The translations under genes were made by a program, and so were the position numbers. A model generated the notes under the pieces. The model worked only from the letters and a program-made list of their open reading frames with translations, made no database searches and had not been told where the DNA came from. This document shows, piece by piece, positions 51,628 to 63,720 of a stretch of DNA of 64,000 bases; the stretch's first letter is position 1; the number at the start of each line of letters is the position of its first letter. The stretch is from Epiperipatus broadwayi (taxonomy: Eukaryota > Onychophora > Udeonychophora > Euonychophora > Peripatidae). Location: the NCBI GenBank assembly GCA_028023455.1, contig JAQFVV010006203.1:11694348-11758347 (forward strand). The letters are read 5' to 3'.

Positions 51628-53850
51628 GGTTGTCATCTGATCATTCGTGTCAGCCGCCAGAGGCGCGATTTCTAGCTAAATTTCTAGAAATATGCCGTTT
51701 CCGCGGCCGCACCCAAGCCTTTAAGCATTCTTTCTAAAAGAAATCCTAGAAAGATTGTTAACTCGGAGTTAAGTCTACTTTCTACGCTAAAAGGTAGAGT
51801 ATTAACTCGGAAGTTAAGTCTCCTTTCTACGATAAAATCTAGAAAGAGTGTTAACTCAGCTTAGCGGCTAACGGTGTGGCTTTTTCCGATGCTAAAAGCA
51901 GAGGAAAATGCCGTAGTTGTTTGTGTCATGCACTATATCGTAATGCTGCATTATGTATTTGATGTAACAATATCGTACTAGGGTGTTTATTTTGATCGTG
52001 TCAAAATTATTTAAATTTTCATCGGTGCCTTGTTTTTTTTAAGACCAATCGATGTACTGTTACATTTTATCAATTTTAACAGTATTGTGATTGTTCCTCA
52101 TAAATTTGTATTCCTCCTAAATTTTCGATTAGGGTGGAATAGCGTAAAAATTTAAAAATCACGCTTTGAGTCACGTTTTAGCGAGAAATTTTCCGAGACA
52201 AAAAGTACGGCTAATTCCCACAACAGAAAACTTGAAAAGATGGGAATTGCCAGACACGGGCCAGCGCTGGAATATTTCTACAGCAGAAAAAACATCCTGC
52301 TGCTGAAAGAAAAGATTGGATTGTGCGGCAAATATTTGCAGATTCGAGGTCCGAAAACATCTGCCGACGGAAAGGTTCACTTCGTAAAGGCAAGCTTGTT
52401 TGAGGGATTCTAAATGACCTTCGTCAAATGTCAAAAATAAAAGAAGTAACTTCAATTTTTATTTAAATGTACAGCCCTTCTTCTCCCGATAATTGTTGGC
52501 GTCGGCAATCACATGTAAAATAAAAGAAGTAACTAAAGTTTTTATTTAAATGTAACCCCAAAAACCCCTCTTCTCCCAATAATTGTTGTCGTTGGCAATC
52601 AAACGGTCAAATAAAAGGAACGTCAATTATTCTTTAATCATATAGAAAAAAACAAAAAAAACCCCACTAATTGTCCTGGCCAATCAAATGTAAACCAATC
52701 GAAGTAAGACAGTAAATTATTAGTTAAACATAACCCAAATTACTATTCGAGCGTACACCGAAAAAGTCTCGCTCTTGTCAATCAAAATTAAAGAAACCTA
52801 GACTATTATTGTCCCATTGTCAAATCGAATATTATTTGGGAAAACCCAAATAATTTATAAACGAAAAAAAAAAAAAAAGAAAGTCAAATCGGTTTTCAAT
52901 CAAATGGTAACCGATAAAAGTAACTTAAATTTTGATTTAAACATACACACAAACAAAAACAAAATGCAAAACTCTTTCTCCCAATAATTGTTGTCACCAA
53001 TCATCAAAAACACCCACCCCTCTCACTAATTATTGTCAGCAATAAAATGTACACCACTACTAAAAGTAACGTAAACTACTATTCTTTAAACGGTTACACT
53101 CCTTCTCCCAATAATTGTTGTCTACAATCGTACACACAAAAAAACATCTTTCCCAGTAATTAGTGTCGGGAATCAAATGTAAACTGATCAAAGTAAGACC
53201 GCAACTTATTATTTAAACGTAACCCAAATTACGATTTGAATCTACACCAAAAAAACACCTGCTCTTGTCAATAAAAATTAAACAAACAACAACTATTATC
53301 GTCCCATTGTCAAAAATATTTATTTGTAGAACCAAAACCATAATTTATAAACGAAAGGAAGTCCAATCGGTCGTCCTTCAAATGTAAACTGATAAAAGTA
53401 AAGGTTTTAAATTTTATTTAAACATAAACACACGCGCGTGAAAAAAAAAAAAAACAACACTTCTCCCAATAATTTTTTCGGCAATCAAATGTAAACCTAT
53501 CAAAGTAACGTAAATTATTATTTAAAGATCCATCATAAAACCCCGTTCTCTCTTGAATTTTGTCAATCCAATTTTACAAAAACAGTAATATTTTTTTTTT
53601 TTAAAAAATACTATTTGAACACACAGCAAAAAAGACCCTTTGGTAAAAAAAACAACAACTATTATTATCCCATCGTCAAAAATATTATTTGGGAAAAATA
53701 ATTCAGGAACGAAAAAAGTAAACTTTGTAAACAAACCAAAAAAAAAGTCAATATTAATAGAGAATTGCTATCCCGGGAACTATATATTAATGTGTTTTTC
53801 AGTTAGAAATCGCGCCTCTGGCGGCTGACACGAAGGTTCAGATGACAACC
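51628..53850. mobile_element. Non-autonomous DNA transposon, 2.2 kb, with 8-bp target duplication
   Basis: Terminal inverted repeats of about 50 bp start GGTTGTCATCTGA and include TCAGCCGCCAGAGGCGCGAT, itself partly palindromic. The flanks are AAAAAATA at 51620-51627 and AAAAAATA at 53851-53858, an exact 8-bp duplication. Such a length is typical of hAT, P and Merlin superfamilies, but the TIR start does not decide between them. Inside are three ~55-bp repeats near 51720-51860 (AACTCGGAGTTAAGTCT) and degenerate ~80-100-bp repeats from about 52440 to 53560. No transposase frame; the minus-strand frame at 52171-52455 is unrecognised. Confidence 0.9.
52440..53560. repeat. Degenerate tandem repeats inside the DNA transposon
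   Basis: Recurring blocks of CTTCTCCCAATAATTGTTG, then GGCAATCAAATGTAAACC, then AAAGTAA and TTATTTAAA, at about 52478, 52567, 52660, 52975, 53020, 53100, 53150 and 53458. Spacing is uneven and divergence strong, so the expansion is old. Confidence 0.75.
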
Positions 53851-53920
53851 AAAAAATATTATGTTGTTTTTATAATAAACAAATAAACAATATTTATCTA
53901 AATCGCATGTTGAAAATTGA

Positions 53921-54304
53921 TAATAAATTGAAAGTATGCTAGCCTTTCACATGCACAATTATAACAGAGAAAGCCAATCAGATTTTAAACAGATATCTAA
54001 TAAATAATCAAGCTTAGACACGAGACAGAGATTTTAATAGAAAAGGTTGATACCAACCTTTTCTAAACTTAACTTTTATATATATAAGCCAGTCTTAAGC
54101 ATCTTAGCCCGAAAGCTTTAAATATATAAACAAATACAATTATCATTCATTGTGTTATTCATTGTGTTATTGGTATCAACCTTTTCTATCAAAATCTCTG
54201 TCTCGTGTCTAAGCTTGATTATTTTTAGATATCTGTTTAAAATCTGATTGGCTGTCTCTGTTATAATTGCGCATGTGAAAGGCTAGCATACTTTCAATTT
54301 ATTA
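53921..54304. repeat. Long hairpin, ~134-bp arms
   Basis: Arms 53921-54055 and 54171-54304 are reverse complements with only a handful of differences. The loop is 115 nt. The inner ends are AAAAGGTTGATACCA and TGGTATCAACCTTTT. The loop contains TCTTAGCCCGAAAGCTTTAA, not similar to anything else here. No coding capacity. Confidence 0.92.
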
Positions 54305-55162
54305 ATAAACAAATAAGTAACTATTAAAAAATAATTTTAGAAAAAAAAAGTGATAGTACTTTGCTAAAAAAATATTTAAAAAAAATGTGGGTGATAGTGA
54401 TTTGCGGTCAAAAACAGCAACATAAAAAAATTATATCCATACTCTGGACAGGACATTGAAAATCAAAGACAATGCTATAAAAGGTTATTGAGTTCCATTA
54501 ACAATTTGTAAAAAGAAATTATTTGATCTTATATGTATACAGAGACTAATAATAAGATAATAAAATCACAGTTGTTATTGCTATGCAAAGCACATATAGT
54601 ATTGAATAAGATATCACACCCATGATTTCTGATGATAATAAGTAACTAAAAACCATATTAGTTTTATGAAATTCAAATCATACTTTTTACTACATTAGGA
54701 AATTTTTTAAAGAAAGAAAGGAAATGTATTACTTAGTATCATATAAGTTGATGTTTTTGAATATTTAAACTCATACTAATATTAATGATACTAATAAATA
54801 GCTGAAAGATTATAGTAAAAAAATAGTATTGACCAATAAAATATATAAAATACATTTATATTTAATTACATACAATAAAAATTGCTTCATGGTACAGTTA
54901 TAGTACCTTCATTTACTATGGCATAATATGGATGCAAATCTGGATTAGGTAAAGCTTATTTTTTTTTCCAATTTTATAAAGCTGAGGATTTGTAATACAT
55001 AATCCATTGCCAAGAATATAGTCTGAATGCTGAAATTTGACAATTCTTAGACAGTAAAACAAAGATAGAAAGTTGGTAAAATCCTCACAAGATGGCAGTT
55101 GAAAAATCAGAAATATAATGTTTTTTTCAAAGTTCTTCTACAGAGCCAGTTTCATATAACAG
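54305..55162 (+). other. Intron stretch, no supported feature
   Basis: AT-rich, nothing recognised. Confidence 0.5.
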
Positions 55163-55746
55163 TAGGGTGACCAGACTAGTTTGATCAAAAATCAGGACAT
55201 AATGACCAATCATTTTTACAGCATTGCATTCTTTTTTTTATAAAACTCCATTCCTGTGTATATTCATCATTGTAACTACTCTTCCTCTTTGGCATATTGT
55301 CTATTGTTTAGGGTTATTAATATTCCTATTAATTTTATTATTATAGAAAATTAATATCAACAAAAAACTAGTAAAGCTACAGTGTCAATCAAAGCAGATG
55401 AAAGTGCAGTTCAAATTTTAGCCTACAAAAATCCAACTGCACATGCTCCAAAGTGAGGTTGGATGTGAGAAGGCATCTAGTCTGAAAACCCAAACATATA
55501 ACATAATAGCAATCTTTGTTTTGGTGTTGGAATTTGTCTGAAGTTTTTATAATATTATTGTAGAGACTGAAATGGACAGGGCTTAAAAACTATCATTTTT
55601 GCAATGAATTATTTATGTAAGACAAATAATAATTATGAGTGTTTGAAAATTGGGACATGCAAAAGTCCTGAAAAGACATTTTGGGGACACTGGATCATAT
55701 CAAAAATAGGACAAATCCTGAAAAATTGGGATGTCTGGTCACCCTA
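55163..55746. mobile_element. Short TIR element, possibly hAT-like, 584 bp
   Basis: Ends are TAGGGTGACCAGAC and its exact complement GTCTGGTCACCCTA, followed inward by partly symmetric sequences (ATCAGGACAT, and AAAATAGGACAAATCC at the other side). Ends of the GGGTGACCAGA type are common in hAT-derived MITEs of animals. A clean target duplication was not found. No coding capacity. Confidence 0.8.
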
Positions 55747-58100
55747 CACAACACAGAATTGAATAAGAAAAAGAAATAAGACATTTTAAAAAAGTAATTT
55801 TATTAAATCAATAGCAGAAAAAATACTTAAATATAATATTGAAAAACAGCTTGAGAACATTTTAATTGGACGAATACTCTTTGCCTTCTCCTTAAAAAAT
55901 ATTAATTTGTTTAAATAATTAATCACTTTTTTTATTTATTCCTTAAATTGTCCACAATAATATTTTTTTGATTAAGTATGAGTCAACAGAAATGTAAATA
56001 AAAGAGTTCTGGAATTTGTTTTTGTAATCTTAATTAAATTATTTCTGTCTGAATATGCTAAAATTTATAAGTAATAATATGAATAAAATTCTTAAATGTT
56101 AACAAAACATATAACCAAAAATGTTATTTTAGCATTAAATCCATTTAATGTGCTTTTTCTACTTAAATGCTATAAAAAAATCACCTGGTTCTATAATAAA
56201 CCTTTAATTAGAAAACAATTTCATTCATATTTGTACATTTTAAATAGACAATTTATTAGCTACATTTTAATTTAAACAAATAATTACTTTGTTAGATATT
56301 TAGAATATGAATTAATTTTTTTGCATTTATCTTTATATCTACTTCCGTATTCTCATATAATAACCCTTGCAATGATCTCTGAAATGCTGGAGTATTATTT
56401 GAAATAGCAACATTATCTATTAAATCTAAGTGATTTACATAATCTCCAAGTATTTTTACTTTCTTGACCTTGATATTTTAAACTATAAAATACTTTTTAT
56501 AAAACTGCAATAAAATTTTTGGGAATTTCGTCAATACACTCTTATTAACATTAATCTTCTTAGTGCCACCATTATTCTAACATTTTCTTTATCACCTTTC
56601 TTAAATATTACTACTGTATTTTTCTAATGTATTGGCAGATTTTATAATTTAAACCTTTTATGTATAGTTTTTTCCAACAATTTTATTTTTATTTTTTCAT
56701 TGATTCTTTTAAAATATCAATAATAATTCAATCATTTTTGGAGTTTTGTTCTTCTTTCTAAATTAAATTCCATGTATCATTCCATCATTTAAAATGCATA
56801 GCAATTCAGAAGATATTATTATAGAAATCTACTTTTTATTATTATTTGTTTTTTATTATTATGAATATTTTTATAGAACTTGTCTTCACATTAAATATTA
56901 CTGCCCCTTTTGTCAATAATATTTCCATCTTATTGCTGAAACAACTTTCCCTTTTCATCAAAATGTTCTATAATTTGAAAGTTTTTATTTAGTTTTAATT
57001 TCTTTATCATTTTTACAAAATGCTACTTATCCAATTCTTTTTAATGGATTATTTTGAAATATTTTCTTTTTCCCTTTAATCTTTATCATGTATCAACTGA
57101 GAAATATTATGTCTGAAAAAATTCTAACATTACTAAAAATTAAAAAATATTTACAACAATTTTCCAAAATTAATTAAGCAATCTAGCAGTAGGAAGTTTT
57201 CAAGTTATTAGTTTTAAATAAAACTCAAAAAAATAATTTAATATGTTATGATTTATTTATCCTCTAAATTTTTAATATTTTTTTTTTTTTCACTATTTGT
57301 ATTTTTTAGTTTTGTAATTTTTAGTTTTTGTTAGTCTTTTTATAATAAAGATATTTCTTTTTATTTAATACATATTTTTTATTATTATTATGTATTGCTT
57401 TTTACAATAGACTATTATAAATAAGTAGATGAATAATCTTTTGCATAACCTCTTCATTAACACCTCATAGGAGCATAATGAAAGAGAAGACAATACTCAT
57501 CATGTTTACCAATTGGCAGGCAGAGATGGTTTGAATGAGTTTTTTATTCTTGTTTTATCTTAGGATGTCTAGATATCCATTTACTAATCAAAAATGGGTG
57601 GTTAGTTGGATTGGCAAAGTTACCCGAGAGAAAATTTCTAAATTTCTTGAAAAAAATTGTATGTTGGGTTATTAGATGACTTCCGATCTAAAATGGCCAA
57701 TTACTTGAAAGAAAATTCCTAAATCTTTTAAAAATAATATTTGGCATAGTTTGAATCCACAATAAATGTATGTTATCTTTTCATCATAAGGCCCTTATAA
57801 CTTTAAAAGATATAGCTTTAAGACACTTCAGATGCCAAAGTTGTTTGTCTCAGCCTTGTTCTTTTATGAAAGATTGTTAAAGTGCAGTGGGTTACTTAAT
57901 ATTATTTGATATTTTTTTTAAACAGTATTATTATATATTAAATTTTCTAAGTTTTGCTAAGATTTAACTAACATTTTATGGAGATTAACCATTCATTGCA
58001 TTTTGTTCCTATATTTAGGTACGATTATTATTTGACAATAAAAATATATTTTAGTAAACTCTTTATATATGTATACACACAAACGCTTATATATATATAT
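55747..58100 (+). other. Intron stretch, no supported gene
   Basis: AT-rich. A degenerate direct repeat of about 100 bp (CTAAAATGGCC- and AAAAATGGGTG-containing copies with a shared GAAAATT(C/T)CTAAA) lies around 57586-57740. Otherwise nothing. Confidence 0.45.
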
Positions 58101-60689
58101 TGTAACGGTATGAAAAGTAGAGCTGCTTTAACCTAACCTAGAGATGCAGATAGAGGGGGTTGGAACCTCACCTACTCCTCTAGATTGCTACTAAGCGACT
58201 TACTCCCCAAACCTCACTAGAATTAATTCTTAATGTATGCCCAGTGGTCAGGGAAAGATAAGCCCACAAAATGAATTTTAACAAGTAGATATATATATAA
58301 TGACCAGAATTATATATGTGTCACACACAGAAAAACAAACAATACTACAAAGTTTTAATGATAATGAATGACAGACAAAAGAAACCTTTATTAATTGTGC
58401 TAGCAAGATTCTACAAAGATTCACTGATTGAGCTGCAGGCTATTGCCCTACAACCATCTACAGACATATATGAAAAATCCCTTCTTTGTAATGATAATGA
58501 TAGACAAAATTTATATTATAAATTTTTTTAAAATATATTTCCAGCCAATAGATGGGTTACATAAAAATCAATAGAGAGACATGATTTATTAACTCTATGG
58601 ATAGGGAACATGGGAATAAATAAGTGGTCAAACTCAACTAAACACTTTGGACAGGTTTAAATCACAGCCCTCTACTAATGATTTAAGGAAATGAAATAGT
58701 GACCTCAGCAGAAATTTCCAGCTATGATTGAAACATTTCAATAATATTTTGAGAAAAATTTCAAAACAAATATAAATATACAATACCATACACTAAGGTG
58801 ATAGCATATTGTGGGCTATGAAAACTCAAGAAACAGCAACCAAGAGGTTAATACCGGACAGCCCTCCGTCTCTAAACTGGGTTAGAGAGAAAAGTGGAAT
58901 CCGTTCGCTAAACGCGTGACTCGGATTCAGGAATACGGAGTTTTCTTGCTTATGTCCTGTTACTACATTGAAATATCTGAGATAGATATGAGATCCTGAA
59001 ATTTTATTTATTTTCATAAAGATCCATATGTATGAAGATTAACATATGCAAACTTGGTAAAAAAAAAGCATTGTACTATGCTGAGATGCCCACAAATCAC
59101 CCAGGCACGGTACCATATAAATACGGTCAACGACCTTTAAATTTTAAAAAGAAACCCTCTGAAATATATATATATACTTTATAAAAGCTCAATCACCACT
59201 GAAAAAATCCACAGAAAATAATAGTAACTTTCCCTTTATAAAATTTAGATCACTAACACAAATGGGCGGATATTTTATTGATTTAGTTGAAGTTTGATCT
59301 ATCTACACACAGAGCCAATGCTATTTATAAAACTTTAATACATATACGGATTATCAAATGTACACTCTCTTATTACTAAAAAATATAAATGCGAACGTTT
59401 ATTTTATTTCTCGTTCTGTAAAATACAACTTTAAATTCGAACCCTTCATTGACTAAAAAAAAATAAAGACATAGATCAGGATCTTTCTTTTTATATATAT
59501 ATATTTTTTTTAAAAAAAAAACTAAATTAAAATCTTGGAAGTTTTATAATAGAATCTTTATAGTTATTCAAAGAATCTTTAGCAATAAATATTGATTTTA
59601 AAAAATAGGATTTACACTTTCTATGATTTGCTTTCTTTTCTTTCTAAATAAATATCTATGTAAAATAAATACTTAATTACGGGAGCATAATGGCGGAAAG
59701 TTAAATGAAACATTTTTCAATTAAATTAATAAGAACTATTGCCGCCATTATATGTAATAACCCCACCACCCATTACAATATTTAAAAAAAAAAGAAGAGA
59801 AAAGAAATCAATTAATGAAATATAATTTTACAAGACGCGAACATATAGATTTCAAATATATATAGAACAACATAAATCTAGATTGAATTTGCAAATTACA
59901 AAGATATTTTTTTGTTAATTTATGTGATAGTTACCGGTAACTAGATGGGGTGGGTCAAGATAGGTTCATTTGATGTTTCTAGCAGGTCTTCTCGGTTCTT
60001 CAAATGTTTTTCATGTTTTGAAGGCAGATATTCACGGATACAGGGCAGGCATACAGGGCAGACACTTTAGTTCTCTGGCTGGCTCACATGGTTACAACTC
60101 CGGTCTCAGGAACAGATGGGAGAGAGAAGACAAAGAAGATTATTCCCTCATTTTTGCAAAGTAGCACATTTTGAATTTATAGATATATATGCTGAACAAA
60201 TAGACTATGGCTTGGAGTAAGTGCAGCAAGCAAGATTTCACAATGTCAAATTTTTCAGCAAACTTCTTTCAGTAAAAATTTCTTTTTAATATCAAACCTT
60301 CAGCAAAGGTTACAGCAAGCATCAGACCCAGAACAAAAGCAAAATTCTTTATTTATACCCTTTTCAATTCTATTTTTAATTAGACTACTTATTAGTAGCC
60401 CATTATTTCAAAATTTCCCCTGTTATCTGTTTTCTTTTAATCAAAATCTTTCATAAAATAATTGCATTCTTTAATGGGTTATGTTTAATTAAGAAAATTT
60501 ATCTTATCTAATTCTTACAAATAAAAATTTAAACTTTCTATATTTTATTTCATTAACTTTTTAAAATAATTTCCTTTATCAACTTATAACTATTTGTGTA
60601 GGTCATTATTTATTTTAAGAAAGAAACATACATTCACTGTGGTTGGACTTAAGGTCTTAGTTAGTCCACAGCGAATGGTGAAGCCAGCA
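58101..60689. mobile_element. Possible solo LTR
   Basis: Starts TGTAACGGTATGAAAAG directly after an AT repeat. A TG...CA end is found at AATGGTGAAGCCAGCA (60689) with TATAT on both outer sides, giving about 2.6 kb, similar to the other LTRs here. The right boundary is uncertain, because a CA just before 60721 is also possible. Complexity is higher than in the surrounding intron. Short frames such as 59970-60164 show no known domain. Confidence 0.4.
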
Positions 60690-60945
60690 TATATATATTG
60701 TATATATATGCACAGCTTCAATATATATGAATTAATAACTGCCTACCACTTAATAATAATTATAAATAAAACAGAAAATCATATACCAATAAAATACTAA
60801 AAAAATTTTTTTATTAAAATTCTTCCACAACCATGGTGGCTAGTATTGTAATATTATATGAATTTCTATTTTAAATATATGATTGTTTGAATGTAAAAGT
60901 ATTAAGATATTTATATGCATAATCACAACATTTTTTTATGTATAG

Positions 60946-61093
60946 ATCTGCAGAGATGATTTCTCTATTAACAGTAAAATGGATATTAACACAAAAATGG
61001 ATAATGAATTTTTTCAGCATACTTTGAAATGGTCTGTGGGAAAATATAGAACAATGCCTATAAAAAGTGAAAAGGTTGAAAATTTGAACAGAG
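60946..61093 (+). CDS. Internal exon following the flavodoxin domain (linker to the next domain)
   Basis: After TATGTATAG an open frame of 49 codons plus one base runs to the donor GTAATA at 61094. Read in phase 0, which is exactly what exon 29445-29619 requires, it gives ICRDDFSINSKMDINTKMDN, then EFFQHTLKWSVGKYRTM and PIKSEKVENLNR. The other two frames contain early stops. It has the polar composition of the connecting segment that follows the flavodoxin helix in diflavin reductases, but no conserved motif that names the next domain. The exon ends in phase 1, so more exons follow beyond the window. A minus-strand frame overlaps it and is considered a shadow. Confidence 0.6.
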
Positions 61094-61198
61094 GTAATAT
61101 CATTATATGTAAACAAAGGGAGTAAATCACCCTCTCCAGGCTATGACTTAAAATCATTCTAAGAATTGAGCAAAGAGCTACAAGAAAAATTTGTCTTG

Positions 61199-61304
61199 CG
61201 TTGTTAGCCGAGAGGTATCGCAGCCGCCATGCAAGCAAGTAGTTGGTTGCAGACGGTTGTGGGTTCGCGTCCCGGCCGATGCTATGACATATGAAAAAAA
61301 AAAA
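61199..61304 (+). mobile_element. tRNA-derived SINE
   Basis: It has an A-box-like TTAGCCGAGAGGTATCGC and a good B box, GGGTTCGCGTCCC, in tRNA-like spacing. The tail GATGCTATGACATATG and poly-A follow. It belongs to the same family as 8727 and 22309, and keeps the best Pol III promoter elements of the copies here. No target duplication seen. It lies about 100 bases after exon 60946-61093. Confidence 0.88.
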
Positions 61305-61929
61305 GAATAGGTGGATTCATTCTATTCATGATTTTTTTTTCAACATTTAGAGTGCTTTTAAGTGATAGCCAGGAAGAGGGTGTTTACTCCTTTTGTTTAC
61401 ATATACATTAAGCTATGTTTAATTTAAAGTTTATCATTATATGTGTAAATATATCCATGGTAACAATAAGAAATATATAAAATCTAACTAAATAATATAT
61501 ACATACAAAAACAAAATACAGCCAAGTGATTGGATGTGTGTGTTTTTTTGCATATATTCATATATACACAACTACACACAGATATAAAACAAAATAATTG
61601 AAACACGCATGATATCTGTATTAATATAATATCAAGCTGCATTTACATTATAAATTATTTGTATCATAAAATTTCAATTATCCAAAATTAAGAAATGGTT
61701 AAAAAAAAATTTGGTTACTGATGATATGTTATACAATTTCAATCTATTCATAACAATTGAACAACAACTAAAAAAATTAAGATATTTTTTAAGGAGAAAT
61801 GGCTTAAATTTTGAAATGGGGGCAGGCATTAGAGAGTATTGATCATTTATTAATAGTTAAAAAGTATCTGTTGAAAATCAATATATATATATATATATAT
61901 ATATGGTCAACAATATATAATCAATAGCA
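61305..61929 (+). other. Intron stretch, no supported feature
   Basis: AT-rich, with AT runs near 61880-61905; nothing recognised. Confidence 0.5.
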
Positions 61930-63720
61930 AAAGAAAAAAATGGGTGGAACAAAAATATGAAGAAATAGAAATGCTTCAACAGATGAAAAGATATAATCTG
62001 GCATTTGATAGAAAATTAGAAATGCTGCTTGGGAAAAAAAGATTAGCTAGTGAAATAGCAGATAAGAATGGAAAGAGCTTAACTGATAGCAATAATATAT
62101 TGAAAATATGGAAAGGATATCTTCAATGTCTAGTGACAACAGAAAATACTTAAATTAATTATGAACTTGAAAATAAAGATGTTAATGTAGATAATAAAGA
62201 TATGGTCATATTGACAGATGAAGTAATAAAAGTTTGAACAAATGAAAACTGGTCATGCTATAAGATTTATTGCAATAGCTATAGAATTTTTGAAGGAAAT
62301 GGAAAAGGTTACTATGGAGGAAATAGTTGAAGTTTGCAATTTGATATATATTATAATGGAGTTTGTCTTGAAGATTTTTTGAGGATTATAACGATTCCAA
62401 TTTCTAAAAAGAAGGTTGTTAAATGTGAAAAGTACAGAACATTAAGTTTATTATATCATGCTTCTAAAGTTTTACTGAGGATTTTAACTCAAAGAATTTA
62501 TGGGAAGATAGAATATCATTTTAGATAACAGTTTGGGTTTTAGAGTGAAAAAGTACAAGAGATGCTACTGGTGTTGTTGAAAAAGATAAAAAATTTGGTA
62601 TATGTTTTGTGAATTTAGAAAATGCATTTGATGGAGTAATCTGGAATAAACCTATGAACATCTTAAAAAAATAAAGAAGTATTTTGGAGAGAAGACTGAT
62701 TGGGCAGAGGATAAAAATTAGACTGGAGAATAATGATACTGATGAAGTAATTACAAAAAGAGATGTTGTGCAAGGATGTAGTATGCAACCTATTTTTTTA
62801 ATATTTATTTGGAAGACAAGTTAAATAATCATTTAAACTATGGAAGAGTAAATATTGGAGGTAGAACAATAAAATATGTAGGGTTTTCAGATGATGTGGT
62901 TGTAATATATCTGAGGATACAAAATGTCTTCAGAATATGTTGAATAAATTGAAAGAAGGGTGTATGGAATATTGAGTGGAAAGTAATGTTAGAAAGACCA
63001 GGTGTATATGGTTGAGGAGGAATGCAAAAAGATTGCAAGTTGAAATCCTTGATAATATGATTCATCAGGTAAAGGAATTTAGATGTTTGGGTAGTTAGCT
63101 GTGTGAGTGTGGAAGAAGTAAAGATAAAGTTAAAAGAAGAATGGCATTGAAAAAGAAGGTATTTATTAAGAGAAAGAAAACATTTTGTGGCCCTTTAAAG
63201 AGAGAATTAAGGAGAAGATTAATTAAATGCTATATGTGGAATGTATTATTGTACTGTTGTTAAACATGGGCACTGAGTAATAAGATTAGGACCAGATTGG
63301 AAGTCTTTGAGATGTGGTCATGGAAAGGGATGGAAAAAATTAATTGGATAAATAAAATAACAAATGAAGTTTTGAAAAAGAGCAAATTAAAAAAGAAAAT
63401 TAATCATTGAAAGAGAAACTGAATGAGCATATATTAAGAAGAAAGTATAGTTTAATGAAATATGTTTTGTGGGGAGAGTGATGAGTGGAAATGAGAAAGA
63501 TGAAAAAGATTGACATTTCTGAATTATATAATAGATGAGAATCTGGGCAATGAAAAAGACAGAGTGGAGAAATGAATTAATAATGTGACTGCTCTCTGGA
63601 CCTGTCCATGAGACAGAATACTAAATATCACATGATCACCATTTCTTATGCTTGCTCAAGCTACACTGATTGGCACTATTGTATGGAGAGTTTTGTTTCT
63701 GTTTGAGACAGAATACTATT
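61930..63720 (+). pseudogene. Degenerate LINE ORF2 (reverse transcriptase)
   Basis: Broken plus-strand frames give, in order: KYEEIEMLQQMKRYNLAF and ADKNGKSLTDSNNILKIW (the region between endonuclease and RT), ITIPISKKKVVKCEKYRTLS with LLYHASKVLLRILTQRIY (RT motifs 1-2), FVNLENAFDGVIWN (motif A, with F-D kept), VGFSDDVVVI (motif C, where Y/F-A-D-D is now F-S-D-D), CRSKDKVKRRMALKKK and TRLEVFEMWSWKGMEKINW (C-terminal region of CR1/RTE-type LINEs). The endonuclease domain is missing (5' truncation), and stops and shifts occur throughout. The 3' end is placed near 63720 by loss of similarity and is approximate. Confidence 0.85.

Noticed and set aside
52171-52455. 94-residue minus-strand frame in the DNA transposon
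   Set aside because: No transposase motif, overlaps another frame, and continues into the tandem repeats; treated as chance.
59970-60164. 64-residue frame with several Gly/His
   Set aside because: Inside the possible solo LTR at 58101-60689, no splice sites with fitting phase, no recognisable family.
60871-61238. Two minus-strand frames overlapping the fourth exon
   Set aside because: The plus-strand reading has proper splice sites and the exact phase demanded by exon 29445-29619; the minus frames have neither.
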